From Alphaproteobacteria bacterium (lineage in GTDB: Bacteria; Pseudomonadota; Alphaproteobacteria; Rhodobacterales; Rhodobacteraceae), in the NCBI GenBank assembly GCA_030425925.1, contig JAUHZO010000017.1, positions 1 to 64,000 on the forward strand: 64,000 nt of DNA, in the 5' to 3' direction. Position 1 is the stretch's first letter; the number at the start of each line of letters is the position of its first letter. This document shows, one piece after another, positions 43,551-61,030 of the stretch. The translations under genes and the position numbers were made by a program. The notes beneath the pieces were generated by a model. It was given only the letters and a program-made list of their open reading frames with translations, was not told the DNA's origin and did no database searches.

Positions 43551-45086
43551 ATGAACGCACCTGCCCCGCGCCGCAGCGGCGGACGCACCGCCCGGCGCGC
43601 CGCCCGCACCGCCCCGCCCCAAGCCGAGCTGCGCGCCGTGCATCCCGGCCTGACCGGCGGTCGTTACCGTCCGCTGGACGACGCGGACGTCCTGCGCATT
43701 CACCGTGCCGCGCTGGAAGCGCTGGACACCATCGGCCTGGCCGACGCCCCGGCCTCGGGCGTGGAGATCCTCACCGGTGCCGGCGCGGTGCTGGGCGATG
43801 ATGGCCGCCTCCGGTTCCCGCCCGCTCTGGTCGAGGACATGCTGGCAAAGGCCAACCGGTCGGTCACGCTGCATGGCCGCGACGCGGAGCACGATCTCGA
43901 CCTGCGCGGCACGCGGGTGCATTACGGCACCGCCGGCGCGGCCGTGCACATGGTGGATGTGGACGGGCGCAACTATCGCGAAAGCACCCTGCAGGACCTG
44001 CACGATGCCGCCCGGCTGGTGGACCGGCTGGACAACATCCACTTCCTGCAGCGCCCCATGGTGGCCCGCGACATCCTCGACAATCTCGAGATGGACCTGA
44101 ACACCATCTACGCCTGCTGCTCCGGGACAACCAAACATGTGGGCACCTCGTTCAGCGATCCGTCCCATGTGGCCGATGCGATGGACCTGCTGCACATGAT
44201 CGCCGGCGGCGAGGCGGCCTGGCGCGCGCGGCCCTTCGTGTCGAACTCGAACTGCTTTGTCGTGCCGCCGATGAAATTCGCCACCGAAAGCTGCGAGACG
44301 ATGGAAGCGTGCATCCGTGCGGGCATGCCGGTGCTGCTGCTTTCGGCCGGCATGGCCGGCGCCACCGCCCCTGCCACCGTGGCGGGCGCCATCGTGCAGG
44401 CGGTGGCAGAATGCCTGGCCGGTCTGGTCTACGTCAACGCCATGGCCCCCGGCCACCCGGCGGTCTTTGGCACCTGGCCCTTCGGGCTGGACCTGCGCAC
44501 CGGGGCCATGACCGGCGGTTCGGGGGAACAGGCGCTGCTGACGGCGGGCTGTGCGCAGATGCACGCGTTCTACGACCTGCCCGGCGGTGCCGCCGCGGGC
44601 ATTGCCGACAGCAAGCTGCCGGACATGCAGGCCGGGTGGGAGCAGATGTGCTCCAACGTGATGGCGGGGCTGTCGGGGCTCAACATGGTCTACGAGGCGG
44701 CGGGCATGCACGCCTCGCTGCTGGGCTTCTGCCATGAAAGCCTGATCCTGGGCGACGACCTGATCGGCCAGGCGCTGCGTTGCGTGCGCGGGATCGAGGT
44801 CAACGACGACACGCTGGCGCTGGATGTCATGCGCGCGACCTGCCTGGGCGGAACCGGGCATTACCTGGGCGCGGACCAGACGCTGAAGCGCATGCAGGCG
44901 GATTTCGTCTATCCCGCCCTGGGCGACCGGCTGTCACCCAAGGAGTGGGAGGAAAAGGAAAAGCCCGACCTTGTGGAGCGCGCCGTGGCCCGCAAGACCC
45001 GGATGCTGGCCGAACCCAGCCGCGCCCGCTTTGACCCGGTCACCGACGCCGCCATCCGCAAGCGTTTCCGCATCCATCTGGCCTGA
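43551..45086 (+). CDS. MttB-like (non-pyrrolysine) methyltransferase
   Basis: 511 residues in the trimethylamine methyltransferase (MttB) superfamily: RVHYGTAGAAVHMVD, NLEMDLNTIYACCSGTTKHVG and the barrel-closing MYEAAGMHASLLGFCHES-type segment are characteristic. There is no in-frame amber codon, so it is of the non-pyrrolysine class, whose members demethylate quaternary amines such as glycine betaine through a corrinoid protein. No corrinoid-binding protein is adjacent. A RACo-like activator lies at 61108. The SMR-type transporter follows 77 bp downstream. ATG at 43551 is chosen over a longer open frame because the upstream part has no family match. Confidence 0.85.
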   Translation: MNAPAPRRSGGRTARRAARTAPPQAELRAVHPGLTGGRYRPLDDADVLRIHRAALEALDTIGLADAPASGVEILTGAGAVLGDDGRLRFPPALVEDMLAKANRSVTLHGRDAEHDLDLRGTRVHYGTAGAAVHMVDVDGRNYRESTLQDLHDAARLVDRLDNIHFLQRPMVARDILDNLEMDLNTIYACCSGTTKHVGTSFSDPSHVADAMDLLHMIAGGEAAWRARPFVSNSNCFVVPPMKFATESCETMEACIRAGMPVLLLSAGMAGATAPATVAGAIVQAVAECLAGLVYVNAMAPGHPAVFGTWPFGLDLRTGAMTGGSGEQALLTAGCAQMHAFYDLPGGAAAGIADSKLPDMQAGWEQMCSNVMAGLSGLNMVYEAAGMHASLLGFCHESLILGDDLIGQALRCVRGIEVNDDTLALDVMRATCLGGTGHYLGADQTLKRMQADFVYPALGDRLSPKEWEEKEKPDLVERAVARKTRMLAEPSRARFDPVTDAAIRKRFRIHLA

Positions 45087-45163
45087 CCGCCGGACGCGAC
45101 GCGCCTGCTGGCCATGCTCCCCCGGCTCGGATAAGCCGGGGGAAACATCCAGCGGGAGGCGGC

Positions 45164-45493
45164 ATGCCCTATCTGATCCTGTTCCTGGCCGTGCTGGCCG
45201 AAACCATCGGTACCACGGCGCTGCAGGCCAGCCAGCAGTTCACCCGCCTCGTGCCCTCGGTCATCGTGTTTGCGGCCTATTCGGCGGCCTTTGTCCTGCT
45301 GGGCATTGCGCTGAAATACTTCCCCGTCGGCGTGGCCTATGCGATCTGGTCGGGCCTCGGGATCGTGCTGATCGCGGTGATCGGCTATCTTGTCTTTGAC
45401 CAGCGGCTTGATCTGCCTGCCGTGCTGGGCATGGCGATGATCCTGGGCGGCATTCTGGTCGTCCATCTGTTTTCCGCCACCGCGACGCATTAG
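45164..45493 (+). CDS. Small multidrug resistance (SMR) family transporter
   Basis: 109 residues with four membrane helices. The conserved glutamate is E13 in [13 protein letters not shown], and [15 protein letters not shown] is the SMR helix 3 signature. SMR proteins exchange protons for quaternary ammonium or guanidinium compounds as antiparallel dimers. The location after an MttB-like gene is suggestive, because both families handle quaternary amines. A plain EmrE-like efflux role is equally possible. Confidence 0.9.
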   Translation: MPYLILFLAVLAETIGTTALQASQQFTRLVPSVIVFAAYSAAFVLLGIALKYFPVGVAYAIWSGLGIVLIAVIGYLVFDQRLDLPAVLGMAMILGGILVVHLFSATATH

Positions 45494-45555
45494 ACACTGG
45501 CCTTTCCGCTGCACTGCGGCTAGGCGGCGTGCAACAGTCAGAACGGAACCCGACC

Positions 45556-47373
<1,818 letters not shown>

Positions 47374-47437
47374 CCGGACGTCTTGGCCCGTTGCGCCAGA
47401 CCGGGACACGACCATCGTGTCTCCGGATCAGGTGAGG

Positions 47438-47707
47438 TTACTTGCAGGGGATTTCCTGCATGACGATGTGCTCTTCCTTGATCAGCGTGCGATCCTCGCG
47501 ATAGACGGCGGGGTATTCCACAAGCTCGATCCGCCCGTTGCGCTTGAGATACTTGCGCTCGGGCTTCTTGATCAGCACCTTCTTCACGCTGTACTGCGCG
47601 GGCTTCACCACCTTCTGGTAACACGCGATCAGCCGGGGTTCGCCCTCGGCGGCGGCGCCGGTGGCCAGTGCCATGGCCAGCCCGCATGCAATCAATCCTG
47701 CTCGCAT
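47438..47707 (-). CDS. Small secreted protein, paralogue of 47875 gene
   Basis: 89 residues with a signal peptide (MRAGLIACGLAMALATGAAA). The mature part has ACYQKVVKPAQYSVKKVLI, then NGRIELVEYPAVYRE and a C-terminal PCK. The same pattern of two cysteines, YS, YPAVY and PC-basic end is found in the next gene upstream. No family name is known to me. The two cysteines, near the ends of the mature chain, could form a disulphide in the periplasm. Confidence 0.75.
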   Translation of the reverse strand: MRAGLIACGLAMALATGAAAEGEPRLIACYQKVVKPAQYSVKKVLIKKPERKYLKRNGRIELVEYPAVYREDRTLIKEEHIVMQEIPCK

Positions 47708-47818
47708 CCCTTCACTCCTTCGAGGGGTTTTTCATGCCTGCAGGATTGTCGCCAAATCCGTCACAAATTGGATGCTTCCGGGGCGTTTGCGCGGCAACTG
47801 CAACAGTTGCGCAAAAGG

Positions 47819-47847
47819 AAAGGCGCGGGTGGCAGCCCCGCGCCTTT
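47819..47847 (-). terminator. Rho-independent-like terminator after small secreted protein
   Basis: AAAGGCGCGGG and CCCGCGCCTTT form a perfect 11-pair stem with a 7-nt loop. On the minus strand the stem is followed by a T-rich tail. It lies 28 bp after the stop of the gene at 47875. Confidence 0.75.
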
Positions 47848-47874
47848 CTTTGGTCCTTGCGTGTCCCGCTGCGC

Positions 47875-48144
47875 TCAGCGGCAGGGAGCCTTGCGGGCGA
47901 CGTAGTGACCCGGGGTCTCGAGATGCTTCATCTCCTTGTAGACCGCCGGGTAGTGCACCTTGATCATCTGACCGTTGCGGTGCTCCCACTCGGTGTGAGC
48001 CGCCATGATCAGCGTCTTCGAGGTGCTGTACTTGGCCGGAACCCAGACCTTGTCGTAGCACGCCACGACCTGACCTTCCCAGGCAAAGGCCGGAGCGGCC
48101 AGAGCCGACGCTGCGAGGAACGCGCCGATAAGAACTTTTTTCAT
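47875..48144 (-). CDS. Small secreted protein, paralogue of 47438 gene
   Basis: 89 residues with signal peptide MKKVLIGAFLAASALAAPAFA. The mature protein reads VACYDKVWVPAKYSTSKTLI, then NGQMIKVHYPAVYKE and ends APCR, clearly related to the protein at 47438. ATG at 48144 is chosen for GGGAG upstream; the frame is open 12 codons further. A strong hairpin terminator follows, so each copy is transcribed on its own. Function unknown. Confidence 0.75.
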   Translation of the reverse strand: MKKVLIGAFLAASALAAPAFAWEGQVVACYDKVWVPAKYSTSKTLIMAAHTEWEHRNGQMIKVHYPAVYKEMKHLETPGHYVARKAPCR

Positions 48145-48497
48145 GATCTTTCTCCCAAGTGTTGAGGTTAAGGTGCCCAAAGCTTAGCCAAGAAGATCAA
48201 TTTGGCGCGACAGGAATTCCGGACTTGTGCGGAACGAATTAACCATTTCCGGCATTTTTTCTGGCATTTCAGGGTATTCCGTGATGGCCCTGCCGCAAAA
48301 AAGCCACATTCCCCTAAGTCACTCACACAATTAAAAATTTCCGAAAACGAAACAATCACGCGCTCTGTCGGAACTGTGCGCAAAGCGTGAACAATACATC
48401 CCAGACTGCCACGAATCACCTGACCGGAACAGCACGGCTTTCGCGGCAGGCGGAGGCTTGCGCGATACCTTGCGACCGGCGCGCGAAAACCTGCCGG
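48145..48497. other. Intergenic region, no gene seen
   Basis: The stretch between the small secreted protein gene and the MOSC gene has lower GC content in its middle (48180-48370). It likely contains the promoter of the minus-strand gene at 48144. I see no coding frame with family support. Confidence 0.45.
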
Positions 48498-48971
48498 TCA
48501 GGGCAGATCGGGCGCAACCTCTTCCCCCATGACGAGAGTGCCGGGCGCCACCACCTCGGCGCACCAGCCGCCATGCCCGCGCATGGCATTGTAGCCGCCG
48601 GGCCCCAGGGCCGCCTCCATCCGCGAACACGGCGCGCAGGGGGCTGTCAGCCGCAGGCGGACATCGCCGATCCGCAGCCCGTGTTCCCGCGCCGCCGTCA
48701 GGTTCAGCCCGGACACCACCAGATTGCGCCGCAGGATATGGGGCAAGAGCGCGTCGCGCCCCGACAGGGCCGCGATCACCTCCAGGTGTTCGTGCTGGAT
48801 CAGCGTCACGGCGCGCTTGCCCCGCCGCCCGCGATCCCCCTGCAGCCCGGACTCTGTCACCCTGACCTCGGACACCACATGCATGTCGGCCAGACGCGCC
48901 GGTCGCAGCCCGATCCACATCAGCCGCCCCGGCCCGGCAAAGCTGCGCCGCAGCGCCGCCAGCTCGCTCAT
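48498..48971 (-). CDS. MOSC domain protein
   Basis: 157 residues that make a single MOSC domain (beta-strand-rich fold of molybdenum cofactor sulfurases and YiiM-like proteins). Visible signs are GDRGRRGKRAVTLIQHEHL, a conserved RRNLVVSGLNL and PCAPCSRMEAALGPGGYNAMRGHGG, which holds the conserved cysteine. Stand-alone MOSC proteins are thought to handle sulfur or metal-sulfur groups. It overlaps the DUF1330 gene by 4 bases, downstream of alaS. Confidence 0.88.
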   Translation of the reverse strand: MSELAALRRSFAGPGRLMWIGLRPARLADMHVVSEVRVTESGLQGDRGRRGKRAVTLIQHEHLEVIAALSGRDALLPHILRRNLVVSGLNLTAAREHGLRIGDVRLRLTAPCAPCSRMEAALGPGGYNAMRGHGGWCAEVVAPGTLVMGEEVAPDLP

Positions 48972-49255
48972 TCGGTGATCTCGACCACCATCAGCTCGCG
49001 TTCCGACGCGCCGCGCGCGTGGCTCAGCGCCACCTGGTAGGCGTCGGACTTGTAGCAGTCCACCGCCGCTTCGACCGAAGGAAAGCGTGCCACAACGTTG
49101 CGCGGCCGGTCGGTGCCTTCCAGCTGCACGTAACGCCCGCCGCGCGCAATGAACGTGCCGCCATGGGCCGCAATCGCCGGGCCGGCCAGTTCGGCATATT
49201 TGCCATAGGCCTCGGCATCGGTCACGGTGACGTGGGCAATCCAGAGTGCGGGCAT
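48968..49255 (-). CDS. DUF1330 family protein
   Basis: 95 residues with the dimeric ferredoxin-like (Dabb) fold typical of DUF1330: LWIAHVTVTDAEAYGKYAELAGPAIAAHGG, RGGRYVQLEG and RFPSVEAAVDCYKSDAYQ in that order. The family has no firm function. It starts 4 bp after alaS and overlaps the MOSC gene, so the three genes form one unit. Confidence 0.88.
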   Translation of the reverse strand: MPALWIAHVTVTDAEAYGKYAELAGPAIAAHGGTFIARGGRYVQLEGTDRPRNVVARFPSVEAAVDCYKSDAYQVALSHARGASERELMVVEITE

Positions 49256-49258
49256 GTC

Positions 49259-51934
<2,676 letters not shown>

Positions 51935-52050
51935 GGGGGGCCTCGTGTCAGGCAGTCATTCGGCGCATCATGTACCGCCCTGCCCGACCCGTGTCCACAG
52001 CCGCCGCGCGACGGGGTCAGGGCCCGGCCGCGCGGTGCAATCGGCCTGCG

Positions 52051-53118
<1,068 letters not shown>

Positions 53119-53169
53119 CGTGTCTCGCCCTTATTCCACAGCCCGGAGGGTGCGTCCATGACCGGTTTT

Positions 53170-53184
53170 GTTCGCCTCTTGTTC
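53170..53184 (-). promoter_or_regulatory. LexA-binding SOS box upstream of recA
   Basis: The plus strand reads GTTC-GCCTCTT-GTTC, an exact match to the alphaproteobacterial LexA motif GTTC-N7-GTTC. It lies in the divergent region between recA (start 53118) and the gene at 53277, so it could act on both. Confidence 0.85.
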
Positions 53185-53276
53185 GCGCATTCTTGCGATC
53201 AAAACGGGAACATTACAAGCAATTTCTTCGTATCTCCAGTTAAGCCCGAGAGGGTTAAGGAGAGGTTGACGCCGGC

Positions 53277-53894
53277 ATGAAAAGCGGCAAGAGCTTGGTC
53301 ATGCTGATTTTCTGGAAAGCCCGGCTTGTGTTTCTTGCGGTTCCCAAGACCGGGAGCACCGCCTTCGAGACGGCACTGTCCCCGCATGCCGCGCTGGTGG
53401 TGCGCGATCCGCCGGAACTCAAGCATGCGCCGGTCTATCGCTACAACCGCTTCTTTCGCCCGATGATGGAAAAGATGGGTGCCGAGACAATGGATGTCCT
53501 TGCGGTGGTGCGCGAACCGGTCGACTGGCTGGGTTCGTGGTACCGCTACCGGCAGCGCGATTTCCTGAACGGCAAGCCGGTCTCGACCCGGGACATCAGC
53601 TTTGACGCCTTCTGCCAGGCCTATGCCACCGGCGACCCGCCGCCCTATGCCAATGTCGGCAGCCAGGCCAAGTTCGTCGAACCGCGCCCCAACGGGACAG
53701 CGGTAAGCCATCTGTACAAATACGAAAACCAGGTCGGGCTGATCGGTTTTCTCGAAGACCGGCTTGGTGTTGCATTGGACATCCCGCGCCGCAACGTCTC
53801 GCCGCCCAGTGATCTGGCGCTGTCGCCCGAGACCGAAGCCAGGTTGCGCCGCAAATGCGTGGCGGATTTCGAGGTCTGGCAAAGCGCGCTCTGA
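53277..53894 (+). CDS. Small sulfotransferase-like protein
   Basis: 205 residues. FLAVPKTGSTAFETAL (near residue 20) is a sulfotransferase-type phosphosulfate loop, and LAVVREPVDWLGSWYRYRQ (about 80-98) the arginine-bearing 3'-phosphate segment. The C-terminal part is short compared with usual family members (250-300 residues). The acceptor is unknown. AAGGAG precedes the ATG by about 14 bases; ATG at 53301 is an alternative. It is divergent from recA and shares its regulatory gap. Confidence 0.75.
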   Translation: MKSGKSLVMLIFWKARLVFLAVPKTGSTAFETALSPHAALVVRDPPELKHAPVYRYNRFFRPMMEKMGAETMDVLAVVREPVDWLGSWYRYRQRDFLNGKPVSTRDISFDAFCQAYATGDPPPYANVGSQAKFVEPRPNGTAVSHLYKYENQVGLIGFLEDRLGVALDIPRRNVSPPSDLALSPETEARLRRKCVADFEVWQSAL

Positions 53895-53969
53895 CCCTGC
53901 ACGCTGTGTGCTACCCGGGGCCCTGCGACGCACGTTCCGGCGCTGCCCCCGCCGTTCGGCGGGCGATCT

Positions 53970-56309
53970 TCAGTGAAACTGGCGGTGCACCGTCTCTGTC
54001 AGCTCCGCCAGCGAAAACGGCTTGGGCAAGAACACCGAGTTCGGCACCGAGGCGCTGCCCTCGCCAAACGCATCCTCGGCATAGCCCGAGACAAAGACGA
54101 CCCGCGTTTCCGGGCGTTGTTCCAGCGCCTGACGCACCCAGGTCGGTCCGTCCATGCCCGGCATCACCACGTCGGTGACAAAGACATCGACGTCGAGCGC
54201 CGCGTCCTTGAGCAGGTCGAGCGCGTCTTCGGCTGTCTCCGCCTCGATCACCGTGTAGCCGCGAAGGCGCAATGCGCGGGCGGCAAAGGCGCGCACGGGG
54301 GCCTCGTCCTCGACCAGCAGCACCACGCCCGAGCCCTGCTCGGGCAGGCTGCGGGTCGCCGGGGCCTCGGCCGGGGCCGCCTTTTCCGCCACGACGTCAT
54401 GCGCCGGGAACAGCAGGGTGAAACAGGTGCCCTGGCCCACCACGCTGTCGAGAAAGATGAAGCCGCCGGACTGTTTCACGATCCCGTATGCGGTCGACAG
54501 CCCGAGCCCGGTGCCGTCGCCGGTGCGTTTCGTGGTGAAGAACGGCTCGAACACCTTCTGAAGCTTGTCCTTGGGAATGCCGATCCCCTCGTCGGTGACC
54601 CGGACCGCCACATAGGTGCCCGGGGGCACGATGGCGCGATCGCGTTCGAACGGGTCACGCAGCACGCGGCGTTCGGTTTCGATGGTGATCGTGCCGCCCT
54701 CGGGCATCGCGTCGCGCGCGTTCACCACGAGGTTCATGATCACCTGCTCCAGCTGCCGGCGGTCGCCGCGGATCGGCGGCAGAACCGGGTCGTGATGCAG
54801 GTCGAGGCGGACCTTTTCCCCCACGAGCCGGTTCAGCAGATGGGTCAGATCCGAAAGCGTGTCGCGCAGGTCCAGCACTTCGGGTCGCATCGTCTGCTTG
54901 CGCGAAAACGCCAGCAACTGCCCGACCAGCGCCGCGGCGCGATTGGCGTTCTGGTTGATCTGCACCAGGTCACCATAGTCCGGATCTCCCTGATCGTGGC
55001 GCAGCAGCATCAGGTCGCAATGGCCCGAGATCGCCGTCAGCAGATTGTTGAAATCATGCGCCACGCCGCCGGCCAGCTGCCCGATGGCCTGCATCTTCTG
55101 GCTCTGGACGAACTGGGCCTCAAGCGTCTTGAGTTCGGTGGCATCGTTGAGCACCGCGACCAGATGCGCCACGCCATCCTCGACCACGCGGTTAAGCGTC
55201 ACCTGCACAAAGACCTCCTGATCCGACCGTGACAGGCGCAGGAACTCCGAGCGGTGCGGGCCGCGGCCCTCGGCGGCTTCGCGCAGCCAGTCGCTGAGAG
55301 CGCGGCCCAGACCCTCCATGTATTCGGCCAGATTGCCGGAGACCGCCCCCTGTTTGTCGACGCCCTGCATGTCCAGCATCCGGCGGGCCTCGGCATTGGC
55401 GCGCAGGATCGTGCCATCCGGCGCGACCTTCAGAAGCGGCACGGGCAACCTGTCGAACCCGCCGACATCGTCACCATCGCCGCTGCTGTCGGTCATCGGT
55501 GTCAGGACCAGTTCGCGGCGACCGGCAGCGATGTCGCTGGCGCGCAGGAACACCTTGCGACCGCCACCGCCCGCCAGGCGATGCACGCTCCCGGGACGGA
55601 TCGGCAGATCGTCCAGAACATCCTCGATCCGCTTCACGCGCGCCCCCACCAGATCTCGGGCGGCCGGGTTCATGAACAGGATGGCCCCGTTGCGCCCCAG
55701 TGTCAGGACCGGCAGATCGCCCTCGCCGCGCGCGCCGCGCGTGGCGCTGTCGGGTTCCAGCCGCCACAAGGTCTGCCCGTCGTCGAAACTGCGCACCTGG
55801 ACGCGGAATCCTTCGGCGTGAGAGGTCACGTCCTCGAACGCGTGGCCCGACGATTCGGCCTTGCGCTGCAGGCGGTAGATCACCCCTTCGGAACTGGCAA
55901 ACACCTCGTCCAGCACCTGGGCCAGCGGGGTTTCGGGCACGAAGGAAAAGCGCCTGTGCGCCGCCGGGTTCGCGGCGAGAATCCGCCCTTCGGGATCGCA
56001 GAGGAAGCAGGCCACCGGATCGCCTTCGATGATTTCGGCCAGCAGGCCGGCGCGTCCGTCCTGGCGCAGGCGAAAGGTCAGGTCGACAAAGACCCAGCCC
56101 AGACCCATGGTCCAGAACACACCGGCAGCGGCCACGGCCCCCAGCTGCACCACGCCACCGGCCGAGGATTGCGCCACGAAGAAAGACAGCGCACCCAGCC
56201 CCAGCAGCAGCAGGACGCCGCGCAGATTGACGATCTGCTGCGCCCAACCGGGCGCGCTGACGGCCGCGATGCCCAAATCCCCGTCTCCTTGTTCGAATCG
56301 CACAGCCAT
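53970..56309 (-). CDS. cckA: CckA-type hybrid histidine kinase
   Basis: 779 residues. Two membrane helices lie near the N terminus (VLLLLGLGALSFFVA; VVQLGAVAAAGVFWTMGLGWVFV). At least two PAS-type segments follow (about 85-370). The dimerisation-phosphotransfer domain has GGVAHDFNNLLTAISGHCD (H418), then an ATPase domain with NLVVNARDAMPEGG and GTGLGLSTAYGIVKQSGG. A receiver domain ends the protein (LLVEDEAPVRAFAARALRL, TDVVMPGMDG with D713). This matches CckA, which feeds phosphate through ChpT to CtrA. In Rhodobacteraceae this pathway controls motility, gene transfer agents and mating rather than viability. A CtrA-type box lies just upstream of the gene. Confidence 0.9.
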   Translation of the reverse strand: MAVRFEQGDGDLGIAAVSAPGWAQQIVNLRGVLLLLGLGALSFFVAQSSAGGVVQLGAVAAAGVFWTMGLGWVFVDLTFRLRQDGRAGLLAEIIEGDPVACFLCDPEGRILAANPAAHRRFSFVPETPLAQVLDEVFASSEGVIYRLQRKAESSGHAFEDVTSHAEGFRVQVRSFDDGQTLWRLEPDSATRGARGEGDLPVLTLGRNGAILFMNPAARDLVGARVKRIEDVLDDLPIRPGSVHRLAGGGGRKVFLRASDIAAGRRELVLTPMTDSSGDGDDVGGFDRLPVPLLKVAPDGTILRANAEARRMLDMQGVDKQGAVSGNLAEYMEGLGRALSDWLREAAEGRGPHRSEFLRLSRSDQEVFVQVTLNRVVEDGVAHLVAVLNDATELKTLEAQFVQSQKMQAIGQLAGGVAHDFNNLLTAISGHCDLMLLRHDQGDPDYGDLVQINQNANRAAALVGQLLAFSRKQTMRPEVLDLRDTLSDLTHLLNRLVGEKVRLDLHHDPVLPPIRGDRRQLEQVIMNLVVNARDAMPEGGTITIETERRVLRDPFERDRAIVPPGTYVAVRVTDEGIGIPKDKLQKVFEPFFTTKRTGDGTGLGLSTAYGIVKQSGGFIFLDSVVGQGTCFTLLFPAHDVVAEKAAPAEAPATRSLPEQGSGVVLLVEDEAPVRAFAARALRLRGYTVIEAETAEDALDLLKDAALDVDVFVTDVVMPGMDGPTWVRQALEQRPETRVVFVSGYAEDAFGEGSASVPNSVFLPKPFSLAELTETVHRQFH

Positions 56310-56317
56310 ATGACCCC

Positions 56318-56349
56318 GGTGGGCCTTAACCCGTAGTTAAAGGCCCACC
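56318..56349 (-). promoter_or_regulatory. CtrA box in an inverted repeat upstream of cckA
   Basis: TTAA (56326-56329), seven bases, TTAA (56337-56340) is a perfect full CtrA site, 17 bp from the cckA start. It lies inside a near-perfect inverted repeat: GGTGGGCCTTAAC on the left and GTTAAAGGCCCACC on the right. A hairpin in RNA is also possible, because the rsmB-type gene upstream reads in the same direction. Confidence 0.65.
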
Positions 56350-56375
56350 GTAACATCCCATGGTTGCGAGAAATG

Positions 56376-59221
<2,846 letters not shown>

Positions 59222-59268
59222 TCACGCGCCGGGGCCTATACCGGCCTGCCCCGCACCGGAGTCGTCCC

Positions 59269-60417
59269 ATGCCCGCCGCCCTGACCGGACTGACAGTTCT
59301 CGACCTCACGCAGGTTCTGGCCGGACCGGTGGCAGCGCGCGCCCTGGGCGATCTGGGCGCGACGGTGATCAAGGTGGAACGCCCCGGCAGCGGCGACGAC
59401 GCCCGCAGCTTTCCGCCGTTCAAGGACGGCCGGTCGGCCTGGCACGCCGCCCTGAACCGGGGCAAGAAATCCATCGCGCTGGACCTCAAGGCCGATGCCG
59501 ACCGGTTGATCTTCGAGGGTCTGCTGGCGCGCTGCGACGTGCTGCTGGAAAGCTTTCGTCCCGGCGTGATGGACCGGCTGGGCTATGGCTGGCCGGTGCT
59601 GCATGCCGATTTCCCGCACCTGATCTATGGCGCGGTCTCGGGCTTTGGCCAGACCGGCCCGGATGCAAGGCGCCCGGGCTACGACGTTGTCGCCCAGGCG
59701 CGCGGCGGCCTGATGGCGCTGACCGGCACGCCCGGCGGCCCGGCGCTGCGCGCCGGCGCGCCGGTGGCCGATTACACCGCGGGGCTGTACCTGGCGCAGG
59801 GCGTGCTGGCGGCGCTGGTGGACCGGGCGCGCAGCGGCAGGGGCCGGATGGTCGACGTGGCGCTGCTGGATGCGCAGCTGGCCATGCTCGACCACGCCGT
59901 GGCCATGGGCACCGTGACGGGCCAGCCGCCGGGGCCCGACGGCTCGCGCCTGCCCGCGGTGGCCCCGTCCGAGGCGGTGCAGGCCTCGGACGGCCCCTTC
60001 GTGCTGGCCGCCGGCAATGACCGGCTGTTCGAAAAGCTCTGCATCGCGCTGGGGCTGCCGCTGGTGGGGGATGCGCGCTTTGCCGACAATGCCGCGCGCT
60101 GCCGCAATGCCCGCCTGCTGAACCGTCTGATCGAGGCGGTCACGCTGGACAACACCCGCGCCCACTGGATCGCCAGGCTGACCGCCGCGGGCATCCCCGC
60201 CGGTCCGGTACACGAGATCGACCAGGTCCTGAAGGATCCGCAGATCGTCGCGCGCAACATGGTGGTGGACGTGCTCGACCGCAACGGGCGCGCCGCCTAC
60301 AAGGCTGCCGGCAATCCCGTCAAGATGTCCGACGCCCCCGACCCCACCACCCGCGCCCCGGCCCCCGATCTGGACGGCAATCGCGGCGAGATCCTGCGCT
60401 GGCTGGAACAGGGCTGA
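59269..60417 (+). CDS. CaiB/BaiF (family III) CoA-transferase
   Basis: 382 residues in the formyl-CoA transferase / CaiB-BaiF family. It starts [32 protein letters not shown], the family's hallmark. [11 protein letters not shown] carries the aspartate that forms the acyl anhydride with the substrate. The loop GPVADYTAG-like segment and C-terminal [19 protein letters not shown] are complete. The acyl substrate cannot be told from sequence. No acyl-CoA enzymes are adjacent. Confidence 0.92.
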   Translation: MPAALTGLTVLDLTQVLAGPVAARALGDLGATVIKVERPGSGDDARSFPPFKDGRSAWHAALNRGKKSIALDLKADADRLIFEGLLARCDVLLESFRPGVMDRLGYGWPVLHADFPHLIYGAVSGFGQTGPDARRPGYDVVAQARGGLMALTGTPGGPALRAGAPVADYTAGLYLAQGVLAALVDRARSGRGRMVDVALLDAQLAMLDHAVAMGTVTGQPPGPDGSRLPAVAPSEAVQASDGPFVLAAGNDRLFEKLCIALGLPLVGDARFADNAARCRNARLLNRLIEAVTLDNTRAHWIARLTAAGIPAGPVHEIDQVLKDPQIVARNMVVDVLDRNGRAAYKAAGNPVKMSDAPDPTTRAPAPDLDGNRGEILRWLEQG

Positions 60418-60517
60418 AAACGCCGGATTTTGTGCTTGACCCGTCTACTATCGCGTGGCGCAAATGGCGGCGCAGCCCCGTTCATGCAGTGCGGGGCCAT
60501 CCATGGGAGGAAACATC

Positions 60518-60973
60518 ATGCATTTCATCAAGACCGCATTGGTCGCGTTGCTTCTGGGCGTTCTCGCCACCGCCGGCATTGCCGAGGAAACCGAACGCTA
60601 CGGCAAGCAGAAGGTCGTCTACCACGTCAACTACGACGGCGGACCTGACTCGGCAAAGTACAAGGGCGCGATGCGCAACATCCAGAACCACATCAACGCG
60701 GTGGGTGCGGAGAACATGGAAATCAAGGTTGTCCTGCACGGCAACGGCCTTGGGCTTCTGCTGAACGCCAAGCAGGACGCGACCATGCAGACCACCGTGG
60801 CCTCGCTGAAGGGCCAGAACGTGGACTTCCACGTCTGCAACAACACCCTGCGCGGCCGTCAGATCAGCTATAGCGACGATCTGTACGACGTCTGGGAAGA
60901 AGACATCGTGCCGTCGGGCGTGGCGGAACTGTCGCGCCTGCAGCAGATGGGCTACACCTACATCAAGCCGTAA
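60518..60973 (+). CDS. Exported DsrE-family protein
   Basis: 151 residues with a signal peptide (FIKTALVALLLGVLATAGIA). The mature part follows the DsrE/DsrF-like fold: KVVYHVNYDGG, IKVVLHGNGLGLLL, LKGQNVDFHVCNNTLRG (one cysteine in the usual place) and VPSGVAELSRLQQMGYTYI. DsrE proteins carry sulfur on a cysteine or act as adaptor trimers; periplasmic versions are common near sulfur-oxidation genes, none of which is visible here. GGGAGG precedes the ATG at 60518. A strong terminator follows. Confidence 0.85.
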   Translation: MHFIKTALVALLLGVLATAGIAEETERYGKQKVVYHVNYDGGPDSAKYKGAMRNIQNHINAVGAENMEIKVVLHGNGLGLLLNAKQDATMQTTVASLKGQNVDFHVCNNTLRGRQISYSDDLYDVWEEDIVPSGVAELSRLQQMGYTYIKP

Positions 60974-60998
60974 GCGGACCGGTGCGCTGACAGCATCG

Positions 60999-61030
60999 AC
61001 GGCAGCGCGTTGCCCGCGCTGCCGTTTTTT
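60999..61030 (+). terminator. Rho-independent terminator after DsrE gene
   Basis: ACGGCAGCGC (60999-61008) pairs with GCGCTGCCGT (61016-61025) around a 7-nt loop, then TTTTT. It is a textbook intrinsic terminator 26 bp after the stop codon. Confidence 0.9.

Noticed and set aside
53240-53257. Two TTAA half-sites before the sulfotransferase-like gene, considered as a CtrA box.
   Set aside because: The spacing is 11 bp rather than 7, so it does not fit a full CtrA site.
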